Shown here piece by piece: positions 26,982 to 39,384 of a stretch of DNA of 64,000 bases (position 1 is its first letter; every line of letters starts with the position of its first letter). The stretch is from the NCBI GenBank assembly GCA_002305075.1, contig DBQC01000006.1, forward strand, positions 54,511 to 118,510, read 5' to 3'. This DNA is from Ruminococcaceae bacterium UBA1404. GTDB lineage: Bacteria > Bacillota > Clostridia > Oscillospirales > Ruminococcaceae. A program made the position numbers and the translations under genes. A model generated the notes under the pieces. The model had not been told where the DNA came from. It did no database searches and saw only the letters and a program-made list of their open reading frames with translations.

Positions 26982-27620
26982 ATGAAGCTAATTTTTATAG
27001 GCCCCCCCGGGGCTGGAAAGGGCACCCACGCCGCTGCGATAAGCGAGGCGCTCGGTCTGCCTATTATCGGCACCGGCAACATCCTTCGGGAATCGGTTAA
27101 AAACGGCACCGAGCTGGGCCAAAAGGCCAAAAGCTTTATGGATGCCGGTCAGCTGGTGCCCGACGAGCTTATTCTGTCCATGGTCAAAGAGCGCCTGAGC
27201 GCCCCCGACTGTGCAGGCGGCTACATCCTAGACGGCTTTCCCCGCACGCTGCCGCAGGCCGAGGCACTGACCGCCATGGGCATCACCCCCGATCATGTGC
27301 TCTCCCTCGAGGTGGACGACAGCGCCATCATCAGCCGGCTCACCGGCCGGCGGGTTTGCGATAACTGCGGCGCCACCTATCATGTGGTGGGCATGCCGCC
27401 TAAGACCGAGGGCATTTGCGATGTGTGCGGTAATGCGCTGTCTGTCCGGGCCGACGATCGGGAGGAGACCGTCAAAGAGCGCCTGCGGGTCTACCACGAG
27501 CAGACCGAACCTATCAAGGCCTACTTTGAGCAAATGGGCTTGGTGCGGGGCTTCGACTCCACCGGCAGTGTGGCCGCTGTAACCCGGGCACTGCTGCAAT
27601 ACCTTGGGGCTTCTCAATGA
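26982..27620 (+). CDS. adk: Adenylate kinase, zinc-lid form
   Basis: 212 residues from ATG 26982, placed 7 bases after AAGGAGGG; an in-frame TTG at 26961 overlaps secY and is less likely. P-loop GPPGAGKGT near the start, and a lid with two CxxC pairs (CDNCG and CDVCG) that bind zinc as in Gram-positive enzymes. Balances ATP, ADP and AMP. Overlaps map by 4 bases. Confidence 0.96.
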   Translation: MKLIFIGPPGAGKGTHAAAISEALGLPIIGTGNILRESVKNGTELGQKAKSFMDAGQLVPDELILSMVKERLSAPDCAGGYILDGFPRTLPQAEALTAMGITPDHVLSLEVDDSAIISRLTGRRVCDNCGATYHVVGMPPKTEGICDVCGNALSVRADDREETVKERLRVYHEQTEPIKAYFEQMGLVRGFDSTGSVAAVTRALLQYLGASQ

Positions 27621-28381
27621 TCTCCCTTAAAAACCCCAAGGAGCTGGCCGCCATGAAGCAGGCCTGCCAAATAGCAGCAGGGGCCCTGTGGGCCGGCGGC
27701 AGAGCTGTGGCCCCCGGGGTCACCACCGCCGAGATCGATGCCGTCATCCACGACTACATTGTACAGCATGGGGCGCGGCCCAACTTTTTGGGCTACGGTG
27801 GCTTTAAAGGCAGCGCCTGCGTCTCGGTTAACGAGGAGCTTATCCACGGCATACCGGGCAAGCGGGTGCTCAAGGAGGGCGACATCGTCAGCATCGACGG
27901 TGGCGCCGAGCTGAACGGGTTCCATGGCGACAACGCCTGGACTTTTGCCGTGGGCACCGTGTCCGAGGAGGCCGCCGCCCTTATGGAGGCCACCCGCATC
28001 GCACTCGAGCGGGCCATCGAGGCCGCCCGGCCGGGCAACCGGATGGGGGATATCGGCCATGCGGTGCAGTCCTACGCCGAGAGCCGAGGCTACCATGTGG
28101 TGCGCCAGTATGTGGGGCACGGCATTGGCCGCAAGCTCCACGAATCCCCCGAGGTGCCCAACTTTGGCCAACCGGGAAGAGGCATTCGGCTGCTGCCCGG
28201 AATGACGCTGGCCATCGAACCCATGATTGCCATGGGCACCCACCAGGTTCGGGTGCTGCGCGATGGATGGACGGTGGTCAATGCGAGCGGACAGCTCACC
28301 GCCCACTACGAACACACGGTGGCCATCACCGAGAGCGGACCGGTTATTTTAACCCTGCCGCCCGAGGAGGCGATCGAATGA
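27617..28381 (+). CDS. map: Methionine aminopeptidase, type I
   Basis: 254 residues. The metal ligands of the pita-bread fold are seen in the DGGAEL and GDNAW aspartates, GHGIGRKLHE, the IEPM glutamate and YEHTVAIT. Removes the start methionine. ATG overlaps the adk stop (ATGA), and its own stop overlaps the next gene in the same way. Confidence 0.96.
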   Translation: MISLKNPKELAAMKQACQIAAGALWAGGRAVAPGVTTAEIDAVIHDYIVQHGARPNFLGYGGFKGSACVSVNEELIHGIPGKRVLKEGDIVSIDGGAELNGFHGDNAWTFAVGTVSEEAAALMEATRIALERAIEAARPGNRMGDIGHAVQSYAESRGYHVVRQYVGHGIGRKLHESPEVPNFGQPGRGIRLLPGMTLAIEPMIAMGTHQVRVLRDGWTVVNASGQLTAHYEHTVAITESGPVILTLPPEEAIE

Positions 28382-28656
28382 CCGTGGGAAGTGTGGTCAA
28401 AAGCATAGCCGGACACGACAAGAACCGATTTTTTATGGTTCTGCGGATAGAGGGCGACTTTGCCTATATAGCCGACGGCAAGGCGCGGGCGCTAAGCAGC
28501 CCGAAGAAAAAGCGCCTTAAACATCTGCGCAAAACCAATGCCGTGATCGATCCGGGTACGGTTTTGACCGACAAGCAGCTTAGAGCCGCGCTGAGATCCT
28601 TTACGGAGCAAGCGCACGACATGTTGTATGAAGAGGGGAGCGAACCCATTGGCTAA
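28378..28656 (+). CDS. KOW-domain RNA-binding protein (L14e/L27e-like)
   Basis: 92 residues from ATG 28378, overlapping the map stop (ATGA). Starts with a KOW-like fold ([20 protein letters not shown]) and has a very basic middle ([13 protein letters not shown]). It occupies the place of B. subtilis ybzG between map and infA. Thought to bind RNA or the ribosome; role not established. The region upstream in the same frame lies inside map. Confidence 0.8.
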   Translation: MTVGSVVKSIAGHDKNRFFMVLRIEGDFAYIADGKARALSSPKKKRLKHLRKTNAVIDPGTVLTDKQLRAALRSFTEQAHDMLYEEGSEPIG

Positions 28657-28867
28657 AGATGATGTAATTGAGGTAGAGGGCATTGTAAAAGAAACCCTGC
28701 CCAACGCCCAGTTTATGGTGGAACTGCCCAATGGCCACCAGCTGTTGGCCCACATATCAGGTAAGCTGCGGATTAACTTTATCCGTATCCTGCCCGGTGA
28801 TAAGGTTACGGTGGAAATCTCCCCCTACGACCTCACCAAGGGCCGGATTACCTGGCGGTCGAAATAG
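28649..28867 (+). CDS. infA: Translation initiation factor IF-1
   Basis: 72 residues from TTG 28649, exactly the usual IF-1 length, with GAGGGGAG upstream. OB fold: [18 protein letters not shown] at the start and [13 protein letters not shown] at the end. The start lies inside the last codons of the KOW gene. Blocks the A site during initiation. Confidence 0.95.
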   Translation: MAKDDVIEVEGIVKETLPNAQFMVELPNGHQLLAHISGKLRINFIRILPGDKVTVEISPYDLTKGRITWRSK

Positions 28868-28893
28868 GATTTACCCTAAAGGAGGACATTCTC

Positions 28894-29007
28894 GTGAAAG
28901 TTAGACCTTCTGTTAAGCCCATATGCGAAAAATGCAAGGTCATTAAACGCAAGGGCCGCGTGATGGTAATCTGTAACAATCCCAAGCATAAACAACGCCA
29001 AGGCTAA
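28894..29007 (+). CDS. rpmJ: 50S ribosomal protein L36, zinc-binding form
   Basis: 37 residues from GTG 28894 with AAAGGAGG upstream. Zinc ribbon CEKC and CNNPKH. Too short for most gene searches but unmistakable, and in its normal place between infA and rpsM. Confidence 0.96.
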   Translation: MKVRPSVKPICEKCKVIKRKGRVMVICNNPKHKQRQG

Positions 29008-29034
29008 ACACTTTACTGGAGGTGAAGAGAGTAA

Positions 29035-29403
29035 ATGGCACGAATTTCTGGTGTAGACCTGCCCCGCGATAAACGCGTAGTGATTGGCCTTACCTATATT
29101 TACGGCATTGGCAACACCACTGCCCAAAAAATTATCGCCGAAACCGGCGTGGATCCCGATATCCGCGTGCGTGACCTCACCGAAGACGATGTGGGTAAGC
29201 TGCGTGACTATATCGATAAAAACCTGCATGTAGAGGGCGATATGCGCCGCAGCACCGCCATGGACATCAAGCGTCTGGTTGAGATTGGCTGCTACCGTGG
29301 CATTCGTCACCGCAAGGGTTTGCCAGTGCGTGGCCAGCGCACCAAAACCAACGCCCGGGGACGCAAGGGCGCCAAAAAAACCATAGCAAATAAGAGAAAG
29401 TAA
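29035..29403 (+). CDS. rpsM: 30S ribosomal protein S13
   Basis: 122 residues, ATG with GGAGGTGAAG upstream. Starts [14 protein letters not shown] and ends with the basic tail [17 protein letters not shown] that contacts tRNA. Head of the alpha operon segment. Confidence 0.97.
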   Translation: MARISGVDLPRDKRVVIGLTYIYGIGNTTAQKIIAETGVDPDIRVRDLTEDDVGKLRDYIDKNLHVEGDMRRSTAMDIKRLVEIGCYRGIRHRKGLPVRGQRTKTNARGRKGAKKTIANKRK

Positions 29404-29418
29404 GGAGGGAATCCCTGA

Positions 29419-29820
29419 GTGGCTAAGCAAAAAAGAGGCGCGACCACGCGTCTGCGCCGCCGTGAGCGCAAGAACATCGAGCGCGGTGCCGTGCACATTC
29501 GTTCGACCTTTAATAACACCATTGTCACCATAACCGATACCCAGGGTAACGCCATTTCTTGGGCTTCCTCGGGCGGACTGGGCTTCCGCGGCTCTAAAAA
29601 GAGCACCCCCTTTGCCGCCCAGACTGCCGCCGAAACGGCCGCCAAGGCTGCCATGGAGCACGGTCTTAAGTCGGTGGAGGTATATGTTAAGGGTCCCGGT
29701 TCCGGCCGCGAGGCTGCTATCCGTGCCCTTCAGGCCGCCGGGCTGGAGGTCAACATGATTAAAGATGTTACCCCCATCCCCCATAACGGTTGCCGCCCGC
29801 CCAAGCGCCGTCGCGTCTAA
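29419..29820 (+). CDS. rpsK: 30S ribosomal protein S11
   Basis: 133 residues from GTG 29419 with AAGGAGGG upstream. Contains [15 protein letters not shown] and the [14 protein letters not shown] motif with the [12 protein letters not shown] end. Platform protein of the 30S subunit. Confidence 0.97.
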   Translation: MAKQKRGATTRLRRRERKNIERGAVHIRSTFNNTIVTITDTQGNAISWASSGGLGFRGSKKSTPFAAQTAAETAAKAAMEHGLKSVEVYVKGPGSGREAAIRALQAAGLEVNMIKDVTPIPHNGCRPPKRRRV

Positions 29821-29847
29821 CCCATTATCGGAGGTGTAATCAATACT

Positions 29848-30477
29848 ATGGCAAGATATACAGGCCCCTCCTGCCGGCTTTGCCGCCGCGAGGGCAAAAA
29901 GCTCTTTCTTAAGGGCGAGCGCTGCTACACCGACAAGTGCGCCGTAACCCGCCGCCAGAGCCTGCCCGGCCAGCACGGCAAGGGCCGCAAAAAGGCCTCG
30001 GAATACGGCACCCAGTTGCGCGCCAAGCAGTCGGCCCGCCGCTACTATGGTGTGCTCGAGGGCCAGTTCGCCCAGTATTTCGACATGGCCGCCCGCCAGC
30101 CGGGCGTCACCGGCGAAAACCTGCTGCGCATTCTCGAAAGCCGCCTGGACAATGTGGTTTACCGTTTGGGCTTTGCCTCTTCCCGCAAGGAGGCCCGCCA
30201 GCTGGTGCTTCATCGCCACTTTACCGTAAACGGCCGCCGGGTGAACATTCCTTCCTACCTGCTGCGTCCGGGCGATGTTGTTGCCGCTCACGAGCAGCTT
30301 AAAGGCAGCGATAAAATTAAAGCCATCACCGAGGCTCACGGCTCGCGTCCTGTGCCTGCCTGGCTCGATGTGGACCGCGAAAATCTCACCGGCCGTGTGA
30401 TTGCTCTGCCCAACCGCGACGAGGTCGACTTCGATGTGGAAGAGCATCTCATCGTCGAGCTCTACTCCAAGAACTAG
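29848..30477 (+). CDS. rpsD: 30S ribosomal protein S4, zinc-binding form
   Basis: 209 residues, ATG with GGAGGTG upstream. N-terminal zinc motif CxxC...CxxxxC (C9, C12, C26, C31) and an S4 RNA-binding domain ([14 protein letters not shown]). Early 16S rRNA binder and, in E. coli, repressor of the alpha operon. Position before rpoA is normal. Confidence 0.97.
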   Translation: MARYTGPSCRLCRREGKKLFLKGERCYTDKCAVTRRQSLPGQHGKGRKKASEYGTQLRAKQSARRYYGVLEGQFAQYFDMAARQPGVTGENLLRILESRLDNVVYRLGFASSRKEARQLVLHRHFTVNGRRVNIPSYLLRPGDVVAAHEQLKGSDKIKAITEAHGSRPVPAWLDVDRENLTGRVIALPNRDEVDFDVEEHLIVELYSKN

Positions 30478-30556
30478 TCCGTGCCCAATTTAGCATCAGC
30501 AGGGGACGCGTATTGGTTGGCAGATTAGCTGCCGGAAACGGAGGGTTATATAACAC

Positions 30557-31513
30557 ATGGTCAAAATAATCGAACCCAAGATTGAGAGCATCGAGCTCTC
30601 GCCCGACGGCCGCCACGGTAGATTTGTGGCCGAGCCCATTGACCGTGGCTTCGGAACCACACTTGGCAACAGCCTAAGGCGGGTCCTGCTTTCCTCGCTA
30701 TCGGGCGTGGCGGTCATCTCTGTTAAAATCGATGGCGTCCTCCACGAATTTTCCACCATCGAAGGTGTGAAGGAGGATGTCACCGAAATCATCCTCAATC
30801 TCAAGGGTCTAAAATGCAAGCTCCACTCGGACGAGGTTAAGATGCTGCGCATCGACGCCGCCGGCCAGTGCGAGGTTACCGCTGGCATGATTCAGTGCGA
30901 CAGCGAGGTAGAAATTATAGACCCCGATATGCACATTGCCACCCTCGACGAAAACGGGCGCCTCGGCATGGACATCGCCATACGGCGTGGCCAGGGCTAT
31001 GTTTCGGCCGAGCGCAACAAGCAGCTGGAGCTGGAAAAGGCACCCATTGGCACCATCCCTGTCGACAGCACATTCACCCCGGTGCTCAAAGTGAACTACT
31101 GGGTGGAGGATACCCGCGTAGAGCAGATTACCGACTACGACAAGCTCACCCTTGAGGTTTGGACGGACGGTACCATCACTGCCAAGGAAGCGGTTAGCCT
31201 CGCTGCCAAGATCCTCAATAGACAACTCAGCCACTTTGTGGATTTGTCCGAAAATGTCTCCGGAACCGAAATCCTCGAGAAAAAGGAGGAGGACGGCAGA
31301 GAGAAGGCACTTGAGATGACCATTGAAGAGCTTGACCTGTCGGTTAGGGCCTTTAACTGCCTTAAGCGCGCCGGTATTAACACGGTGGGCGATTTGGCCA
31401 GCAAAACGGCCGAGGAGATGATGAAGGTGCGCAACCTGGGCAAAAAGAGCCTTGAAGAGGTTGTCACCAAGCTTAATTCCCTTGGCTTTGAGCTGAGCAA
31501 GGAAGAGGAATAA
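30557..31513 (+). CDS. rpoA: DNA-directed RNA polymerase subunit alpha
   Basis: 318 residues. N-terminal domain with the dimer contact [16 protein letters not shown] and a C-terminal domain with helix-hairpin-helix motifs ([28 protein letters not shown]) that contact UP elements and activators. Start ATG 30557 with GGAGGG upstream. Confidence 0.97.
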   Translation: MVKIIEPKIESIELSPDGRHGRFVAEPIDRGFGTTLGNSLRRVLLSSLSGVAVISVKIDGVLHEFSTIEGVKEDVTEIILNLKGLKCKLHSDEVKMLRIDAAGQCEVTAGMIQCDSEVEIIDPDMHIATLDENGRLGMDIAIRRGQGYVSAERNKQLELEKAPIGTIPVDSTFTPVLKVNYWVEDTRVEQITDYDKLTLEVWTDGTITAKEAVSLAAKILNRQLSHFVDLSENVSGTEILEKKEEDGREKALEMTIEELDLSVRAFNCLKRAGINTVGDLASKTAEEMMKVRNLGKKSLEEVVTKLNSLGFELSKEEE

Positions 31514-31578
31514 CCACCGCTAACAAGACCGGCCAGATTTAATGATACCAACAGATGCACAGGTAAGGAGTGAACAAC

Positions 31579-31920
31579 ATGGCAGGCTCGAGAAAGCTCG
31601 GACGCGACACCGCCCACCGCAGGGCTATGCTGCGTGGCATGGTGACCTATCTGCTCGAACATGGCAGAATTGAGACCACCGTGACCAGGGCCAAGGAAGT
31701 GCGTTCGGCCGCCGAGAAAATGATCACCACGGCCAAGCGTGAGGATCTGCACGCCAAGCGCCAGGTGTATGCGTTCATCACCAAGGAAACGGTTGCCAAG
31801 CGCACCATAGACGATATTGCCCCTAAGTATAAGGATCGCAATGGTGGCTACACCCGCATTGTGCGAATTGGCCCCCGCCGCGGCGACGCCGCCGAGATGG
31901 CCATTATCGAACTGATATAG
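31579..31920 (+). CDS. rplQ: 50S ribosomal protein L17
   Basis: 113 residues from ATG 31579, 9 bases after TAAGGAG. Starts with [20 protein letters not shown]. Last gene of the ribosomal block. The ecfA/ecfT, truA, rplM and rpsI genes that often follow in Firmicutes are absent here. Confidence 0.97.
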   Translation: MAGSRKLGRDTAHRRAMLRGMVTYLLEHGRIETTVTRAKEVRSAAEKMITTAKREDLHAKRQVYAFITKETVAKRTIDDIAPKYKDRNGGYTRIVRIGPRRGDAAEMAIIELI

Positions 31921-31927
31921 AACGCGC

Positions 31928-31958
31928 AAAACCCCCTGCTAAAAGCAGGGGGTTTTTT
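31928..31958 (+). terminator. Terminator of the ribosomal gene block
   Basis: AACCCCCTGCT and AGCAGGGGGTT stem with A run before and T6 after. Confidence 0.93.
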
Positions 31959-31993
31959 GCTTCTTAATATAAATGGGCTTGGGGGCGTTGCGC

Positions 31994-32482
31994 TTAGAGA
32001 AAGTCAAAGTCATCCTCTTCTTGGTCCTCGTCGTCGGGCAGAGGGGGCGGATAGCCTTGCTCGGCAAAGCGCTGGCTCTCCCGGCGGCGCTCCATGTAGC
32101 CCACCAGATAAACGGCAAACTGAAGGGACAAAATGCCCACCAAGGTGCCAATCAGACTGACATAGCTACGCAAAAATACCACCACCGCCACCAGTGCTGC
32201 GGTTAAAAAGTAGCGCAGTGCAAATTGCAGCCGAGTCATGTTTTGGGCGGTGGCGCTGTCCATATCCAGCGTCTTTACAAGGCTTCGTTGCAGCAGCCGC
32301 AGCCTGAAAGCCGAGATGCCGCCACCCGCCGCCAGCCCCAGCAGATAGGGCAGCGGCCGGTCGAAGGCCCATAACGTCAGAATAACCAGAAGTCCCACAA
32401 GAGCTTGTACTGCCAGCACGACCAGCATGGCCATCCTGAGCTCTCGGGCCGTTTTATAAAGTTGGGCGGTATGCTCGTCCAT
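31994..32482 (-). CDS. atpI: ATP synthase-associated membrane protein, AtpI-like
   Basis: 162 residues from ATG 32482, which has GAGGTG upstream. Four hydrophobic segments (about 18-38, 43-60, 87-105, 110-128) and an acidic C-terminal tail (DDEDQEEDDFDFL). Fits the ATP synthase subunit I family, which assists c-ring assembly or magnesium uptake in other bacteria. It is the last gene of the atp operon; these genes usually lie before atpB. Assignment rests on topology and context. Confidence 0.7.
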   Translation of the reverse strand: MDEHTAQLYKTARELRMAMLVVLAVQALVGLLVILTLWAFDRPLPYLLGLAAGGGISAFRLRLLQRSLVKTLDMDSATAQNMTRLQFALRYFLTAALVAVVVFLRSYVSLIGTLVGILSLQFAVYLVGYMERRRESQRFAEQGYPPPLPDDEDQEEDDFDFL

Positions 32483-32492
32483 AGCTGGCACC

Positions 32493-32726
32493 TCACTTCT
32501 TTGCAAAATCAAATAGAGACTTAAAGGCGGCGGCCACCCCTAATAGAATAAACAAAATGAGCAGCCAGGGCGAGGTGCCCAGCCAAAGATCCAGCCGGCG
32601 GCCCACATAAAAGCTGCCCACAATGCTCAGGCCCATGGTCAGCCCTAAATTAGGCACCTCGGCCGGGCTGGGGCCCTGCCCCTCTTTTTTTGGGCGATGG
32701 TCGGGTTTTTTATTATTAAGATTCAT
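32493..32726 (-). CDS. atpZ: AtpZ/AtpI family ATP synthase accessory protein
   Basis: 77 residues. A proline- and lysine-rich N-terminus is followed by two membrane segments (about 27-44 and 53-69), with the GLTMGLSIVGSFYVGRRLD motif typical of the ATPase_gene1 family. AtpZ and AtpI form a membrane complex in other bacteria. It overlaps the end of atpC by 11 bases, which ties it to this operon. Confidence 0.82.
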   Translation of the reverse strand: MNLNNKKPDHRPKKEGQGPSPAEVPNLGLTMGLSIVGSFYVGRRLDLWLGTSPWLLILFILLGVAAAFKSLFDFAKK

Positions 32727-33152
32727 CGCCTATACTCCGGCGTAGCACGCTGTAAGCGCTCACATCCATCTGAACCAACGCGTTGCGCAAAGCCACCTCG
32801 GCCCGATGGATGTTGGCGTCGCTGCGCTCCTCGTCTTGGCGGCGCTGAGCCAGCTCCTCCTCCATGCGTGCAAGCTCGGCCTCGACCTCCTCCCGGCCAC
32901 CGGCCAGGGGGGTGAGCACCACAACCTTGTTGTCGGCCACCCGCAGCGTACCGCCCAGCACAAACAGGCTCTCCTCAAGCTGGCCGTCGGCGTAAACCCG
33001 CAGCATACCGGGCACAAGGCGGCCCACAAAGCGCTCGTGGCCGGGCAGAATGCCCTTGTCGCCCTCCACACAGCGCACCACCACCAGGTCGGCTTGGCGG
33101 GTGAGCACCGACCGGGACGGAATATGCACCGAAAGAGACAGCCGGCCGTCCA

Positions 33153-33153
<1 letters not shown>
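32716..33153 (-). CDS. atpC: ATP synthase F1 epsilon subunit
   Basis: 145 residues. N-terminal beta sandwich (VVRCVEGDKGILPGHERFVGRL) and a C-terminal helical pair that can inhibit ATP hydrolysis. The start overlaps the end of atpD by one base. Normal size for the subunit. Confidence 0.93.
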
Positions 33154-35398
<2,245 letters not shown>

Positions 35399-35424
35399 GC
35401 GGACACCTCCTTATATCTAGGGCG

Positions 35425-36954
35425 TTAGTGTTTGGAGCCGTGGGGCGACTCGTACTGCTCAAATAGCTGCTCGATGGCCTCCCGAATGCGCTCCATGGTG
35501 GCCTCATCGGGCGGCTCGGGCTCCCGCAGGGCCTTCATGAGCTCGGGGCGACGGGTTCTAAAGTAGGTGATAAGATCGGTTTCGAAGACCCCGATTTCGT
35601 CCACCTCCAGCCGGTCGAGATAACCTTCGGTGGTGGCAATAAGGCTGATGAGCTGATGCTCGAGGGGGAAGGGATGATATTGGGGCTGCTTGAGTATTTC
35701 CACAATGCGCTCGCCCTTGCGCAGCCGCTGCAGCGTGGCCTGGTCGAGGTCGGAGCCGAATTGGGCAAAGGAGGCCAGCTCCCGATACTGGGCCAGCTCG
35801 GTGCGCAAAGGACCGGCAATCTTTTTCATGGCCTTGGTTTGGGCAGCACCGCCCACACGGCTCACCGACAGGCCGGGGTTAATAGCCGGCCGGATGCCTG
35901 CGTTAAAGGCGTCGCTTTCCAGGTAGATTTGGCCGTCGGTAATGGAGATGACATTGGTGGCGATATAGCCTGCCATGTCGCCGGCCTGGGTTTCGATAAT
36001 GGGAAGCGCCGTGATGGAGCCTCCGCCAAGCCGTTCGCTCAGTTTGCCGGCCCGCTCTAGCAGGCGGCTGTGCAGATAGAACACATCCCCCGGGTAGGCC
36101 TCACGGCCGGGGGGACGGCGCAGCAGCAGGCTGAGGGTGCGGTAGGCTACCGCATGTTTAGACAGGTCGTCGAACACCACCAGCACATCTCGGCCCTGTT
36201 CCATCCAAGCCTCGGCAATGGTGCAGCCGCTGTAAGGAGCGATATACTGAAGGGCCGCCGGCTCGGCGGCGCTGGCCGATACCACGGTTGTGTAGGACAT
36301 GGCGTGGTAGTCGGTGAGGGTTTTAACAATGCTGGCCACCGTAGAAGCCTTTTGCCCGATAGCCACATAGACACAGAGCACATCCTTGCCCCGCTGATTG
36401 ATGATGGTATCGAGGGCGATGGCTGTTTTACCCACCTGCCGGTCGCCGATGATGAGCTGGCGCTGACCGCGGCCGATGGGCACCATGGCGTCGATGGCCT
36501 TGATGCCGGTGAGCAGTGGGGTATCCACCGGGTCGCGGTCCATAACGCCCGGGGCTTCGCGCTCGATGGGACGCACATCCTTGGTATAGATATTGCCCTT
36601 TTGGTCTATGGGCTGGCCTAAGCTGTTGACCACCCGACCCAGCATACCGTCGCCCACGGGCACGGTGGTAATCGAGCGGGTGCGCACAACCGTGTCGCCC
36701 TGTTTGGTTTGGTTGTCGTCGCCCAGCAGCACAACGCCGATTTCGTCCTTCTCAAGGTTTAGGGCAATGCCCTTAACGCCGCTCTCAAAGGATAGCAGCT
36801 CACCACTCATCACGCTGGGCAGACCGCCTACGCGGGCAATGCCGTCGCCCACCTCCAGAACCCGTCCGGCCTCGTAGACCTTGGGAGCAAGGTGCATATA
36901 TTCAAGTTCGTTTAGGATGATGGATTTTACATCGGAGGGTCTCATCGCATCCAT
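35425..36954 (-). CDS. atpA: ATP synthase F1 alpha subunit
   Basis: 509 residues. Walker [10 protein letters not shown], with the [19 protein letters not shown] and [10 protein letters not shown] signatures. Non-catalytic nucleotide-binding subunit. ATG 36954 lies about 10 bases after AAGGAGGGG and overlaps the atpH end. A second ATG at 36945 is possible. Confidence 0.96.
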   Translation of the reverse strand: MDAMRPSDVKSIILNELEYMHLAPKVYEAGRVLEVGDGIARVGGLPSVMSGELLSFESGVKGIALNLEKDEIGVVLLGDDNQTKQGDTVVRTRSITTVPVGDGMLGRVVNSLGQPIDQKGNIYTKDVRPIEREAPGVMDRDPVDTPLLTGIKAIDAMVPIGRGQRQLIIGDRQVGKTAIALDTIINQRGKDVLCVYVAIGQKASTVASIVKTLTDYHAMSYTTVVSASAAEPAALQYIAPYSGCTIAEAWMEQGRDVLVVFDDLSKHAVAYRTLSLLLRRPPGREAYPGDVFYLHSRLLERAGKLSERLGGGSITALPIIETQAGDMAGYIATNVISITDGQIYLESDAFNAGIRPAINPGLSVSRVGGAAQTKAMKKIAGPLRTELAQYRELASFAQFGSDLDQATLQRLRKGERIVEILKQPQYHPFPLEHQLISLIATTEGYLDRLEVDEIGVFETDLITYFRTRRPELMKALREPEPPDEATMERIREAIEQLFEQYESPHGSKH

Positions 36955-37433
36955 GGGTAAAACACCCCTCCTTTATATAGCTTTTCGCGTATATCGCTGA
37001 GCTGGCGCCGCACCGAGGTGTCCATCACCATATCGCCGGCGGTGATGCGCAGGCCGGCAATGAGGGAGGGGTCCACCCGGTGGGAGATGCGCACCTGTTT
37101 TTTGGCCCGCATAATCAGCCGACGCTGAAGGGCCTCCAGTTGGTCGCGACTAAGCGCAGCGGCGCTGAGCACCTCCACATCAATGGCGCCCATGTCAACC
37201 AGAGCCAGCTCGGTAAACCGCCGGAGAATCTCCTCGGTTTGTTCGTGCTGACCCTTTTCGTCTAAAAAGGTTAGAAATTCGGACAAAATACCTTCGGCCT
37301 CCTCGGACTCCGCGGGGTTGTCGGGGTCCCGGGCCAAATAGCGGGAGGCTTCCTGAAACGCCAGCTCCACACAGTCGTTCTGGGCGGCCAGCGTCAGCAG
37401 GGCCTCGGCATAGGTATCAATCATTCGATCCAT
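36942..37433 (-). CDS. atpH: ATP synthase F1 delta subunit
   Basis: 163 residues. Weakly conserved family; recognised by position and the [11 protein letters not shown] start and [12 protein letters not shown] end ([21 protein letters not shown]). Connects F1 to the peripheral stalk. Overlaps atpF and atpA at its two ends. Confidence 0.9.
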   Translation of the reverse strand: MDRMIDTYAEALLTLAAQNDCVELAFQEASRYLARDPDNPAESEEAEGILSEFLTFLDEKGQHEQTEEILRRFTELALVDMGAIDVEVLSAAALSRDQLEALQRRLIMRAKKQVRISHRVDPSLIAGLRITAGDMVMDTSVRRQLSDIREKLYKGGVFYPWMR

Positions 37434-37987
37434 AGCTCTTCTTCCTCAAGCTGAGCCAGGGCTTTTTCCACATAGCTGTCCTGGGTTGCCTGGTCCACCG
37501 AAAACTGGACGAACATACCGGCCATGCGGGTGGCAATATCAATGATGGCCCGCTTCATGTCGTCCCGCTGGTTTTCCTGCTCCATGCGCAGCTCCTCCAT
37601 ACCCCGGCGGTGGATGCTGGCGGCCTCCTGACGGGCTTCGCTAATAATGGCATCGGCTCGCTTTTGGCCAATTTCCCGGCTGCGGGATAGAATTTCCTCC
37701 CGCTCGATCTCTATGCCTTCAAGCTTTTTGACATATTCGTCCTTAAGCTGCATGGCCTCTTCCCGGGCGGCGACAGCGCTTTCCATATCGGCGGCTATGC
37801 GGGCATCCCGGTCGTCCATAAACTTGCGAACAGGCTTATAGAGCAGCCGGTAAAGCACCAGCAGCAGCACCATGATATTAAACCACTGAATGGCAAGCTC
37901 GATAATAAATTGACCGTCCAGCCGCAAAATGCTGCCTTCGGGCAAAGCCTGCCCTGTGCTAAGCAGGGCTGTTGTCAACCTAACCAT
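37421..37987 (-). CDS. atpF: ATP synthase Fo b subunit
   Basis: 188 residues. One N-terminal membrane helix (FIIELAIQWFNIMVLLLVLY) and a long charged helix forming the peripheral stalk. ATG 37987 is 3 bases after atpE. Confidence 0.93.
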   Translation of the reverse strand: MVRLTTALLSTGQALPEGSILRLDGQFIIELAIQWFNIMVLLLVLYRLLYKPVRKFMDDRDARIAADMESAVAAREEAMQLKDEYVKKLEGIEIEREEILSRSREIGQKRADAIISEARQEAASIHRRGMEELRMEQENQRDDMKRAIIDIATRMAGMFVQFSVDQATQDSYVEKALAQLEEEELWIE

Positions 37988-37990
37988 GGC

Positions 37991-38263
<273 letters not shown>

Positions 38264-38300
38264 CTAAAGTAAGGATAGAATGGATAGATCAAATTGGGCC

Positions 38301-38993
38301 TTAGTCTTCGGGGTCGGCCTTTTGCTGCAAAAAGGTCATGCCCAGCACGGTGAAGATATAGGCCTGAAGTGCGCCCACCATCAGGTCGAAGTAGAGGTGG
38401 AGCGGGTCGGGCACGATGAGGGTAAGAATTCTGGGCAGTAGGTTATAAACCATACCCATAATGATGTAGCCGCCCAAAACGTTGCCAAACAGCCTAAAGC
38501 ATAGCGACACGGGTGTGGAAATATCGCTGATGAGGTTGATGGGCAAAAAGATGGGATTGGGGGAGATCAGGCTTTTAAAGTAGCGCCCCTTGCGCCGCTT
38601 GATACCCATGAAGTGGATAACAACAAAAACGGTTAGCGCCAGCGCTGCGGTTGTGGCAAGGTCGGCGGTGGGGGGGCGCAGGCCAAACATCCCAATGTAG
38701 TTTGAGATAAGTACAAACCCAAATAGCCCAAAGAACATTCCGCCCCATTCCATCAGCTCGGGGCCCATGGTGTCTCGGCCGAGTTTGTCCAGTGTCTCCA
38801 CCATCAGCTCCACCACATTTTGCAGCTTGCAGGTGGGCCGGTCGGTAAATCGGGAAAGCCGAAGGCGCACCACCAGCGCAAAGCCGATGAGCACCGCCAT
38901 GACCACCCAGGTGGCCAACAGGGTGTCGGTGAGATAGACGGTTATGTTGCCGATGCTAAACAGCTCGGCCAGATAGCGATTGCCAAAATCCAC
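38301..38993 (-). CDS. atpB: ATP synthase Fo a subunit
   Basis: 230 residues from GTG 38993, which follows AAAGGAGG; a longer frame to 39041 would include that site. Five to six membrane helices, with the conserved arginine region near LISDISTPVSLCFRLFGNVLGG. Forms the ion half-channels. First structural gene of the operon, behind the promoter at 39057-39084. Confidence 0.93.
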   Translation of the reverse strand: MDFGNRYLAELFSIGNITVYLTDTLLATWVVMAVLIGFALVVRLRLSRFTDRPTCKLQNVVELMVETLDKLGRDTMGPELMEWGGMFFGLFGFVLISNYIGMFGLRPPTADLATTAALALTVFVVIHFMGIKRRKGRYFKSLISPNPIFLPINLISDISTPVSLCFRLFGNVLGGYIIMGMVYNLLPRILTLIVPDPLHLYFDLMVGALQAYIFTVLGMTFLQQKADPED

Positions 38994-39056
38994 AGAGGTG
39001 CCTCCTTTGGGCGGCGGGCCGCCGTATTCACAGCGGCGCACAAGTTTACTCTTTCT

Positions 39057-39084
39057 ATTTTACCATATGGGGCTTATCCGTCAA
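39057..39084 (-). promoter_or_regulatory. Promoter of the atp operon
   Basis: Minus strand TTGACG (39084-39079), 16 bases, TAAAAT (39062-39057), about 60 bases before the atpB start. Confidence 0.75.
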
Positions 39085-39256
39085 GTTTGGGGCAGGTCTT
39101 ATTAAGTATATTTTATTATACGAAAAGCGTAAGATTTTTGGAGGATATCACTTAGTTATTCTGCATCCTTTATCAAAGAACTGTGCAATAAAATGAAATT
39201 TGTGCTCCAATCTGCCGTCTTTTTTAAAATACACAAAAGTCGTGGCATTTCATGCA

Positions 39257-39284
39257 TTTACATAGGCGTTTTCTATGGTATTAT
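39257..39284 (+). promoter_or_regulatory. Promoter for the flavodiiron gene
   Basis: TTTACA, 16 bases, TATTAT; leader of about 95 bases. Confidence 0.65.
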
Positions 39285-39384
39285 AACCCTAAGGCGTCTA
39301 AGATGCGTTTATATCCGGGGCGCCAACACTATAATATTAAACGGGACCATAAAACACTGGACACAAGTAAAACGGAGGTGCAAC

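Noticed and set aside
28876..30447. 523-codon open frame on the minus strand
   Set aside because: Antisense to rpmJ, rpsM, rpsK and rpsD; shadow of conserved genes.
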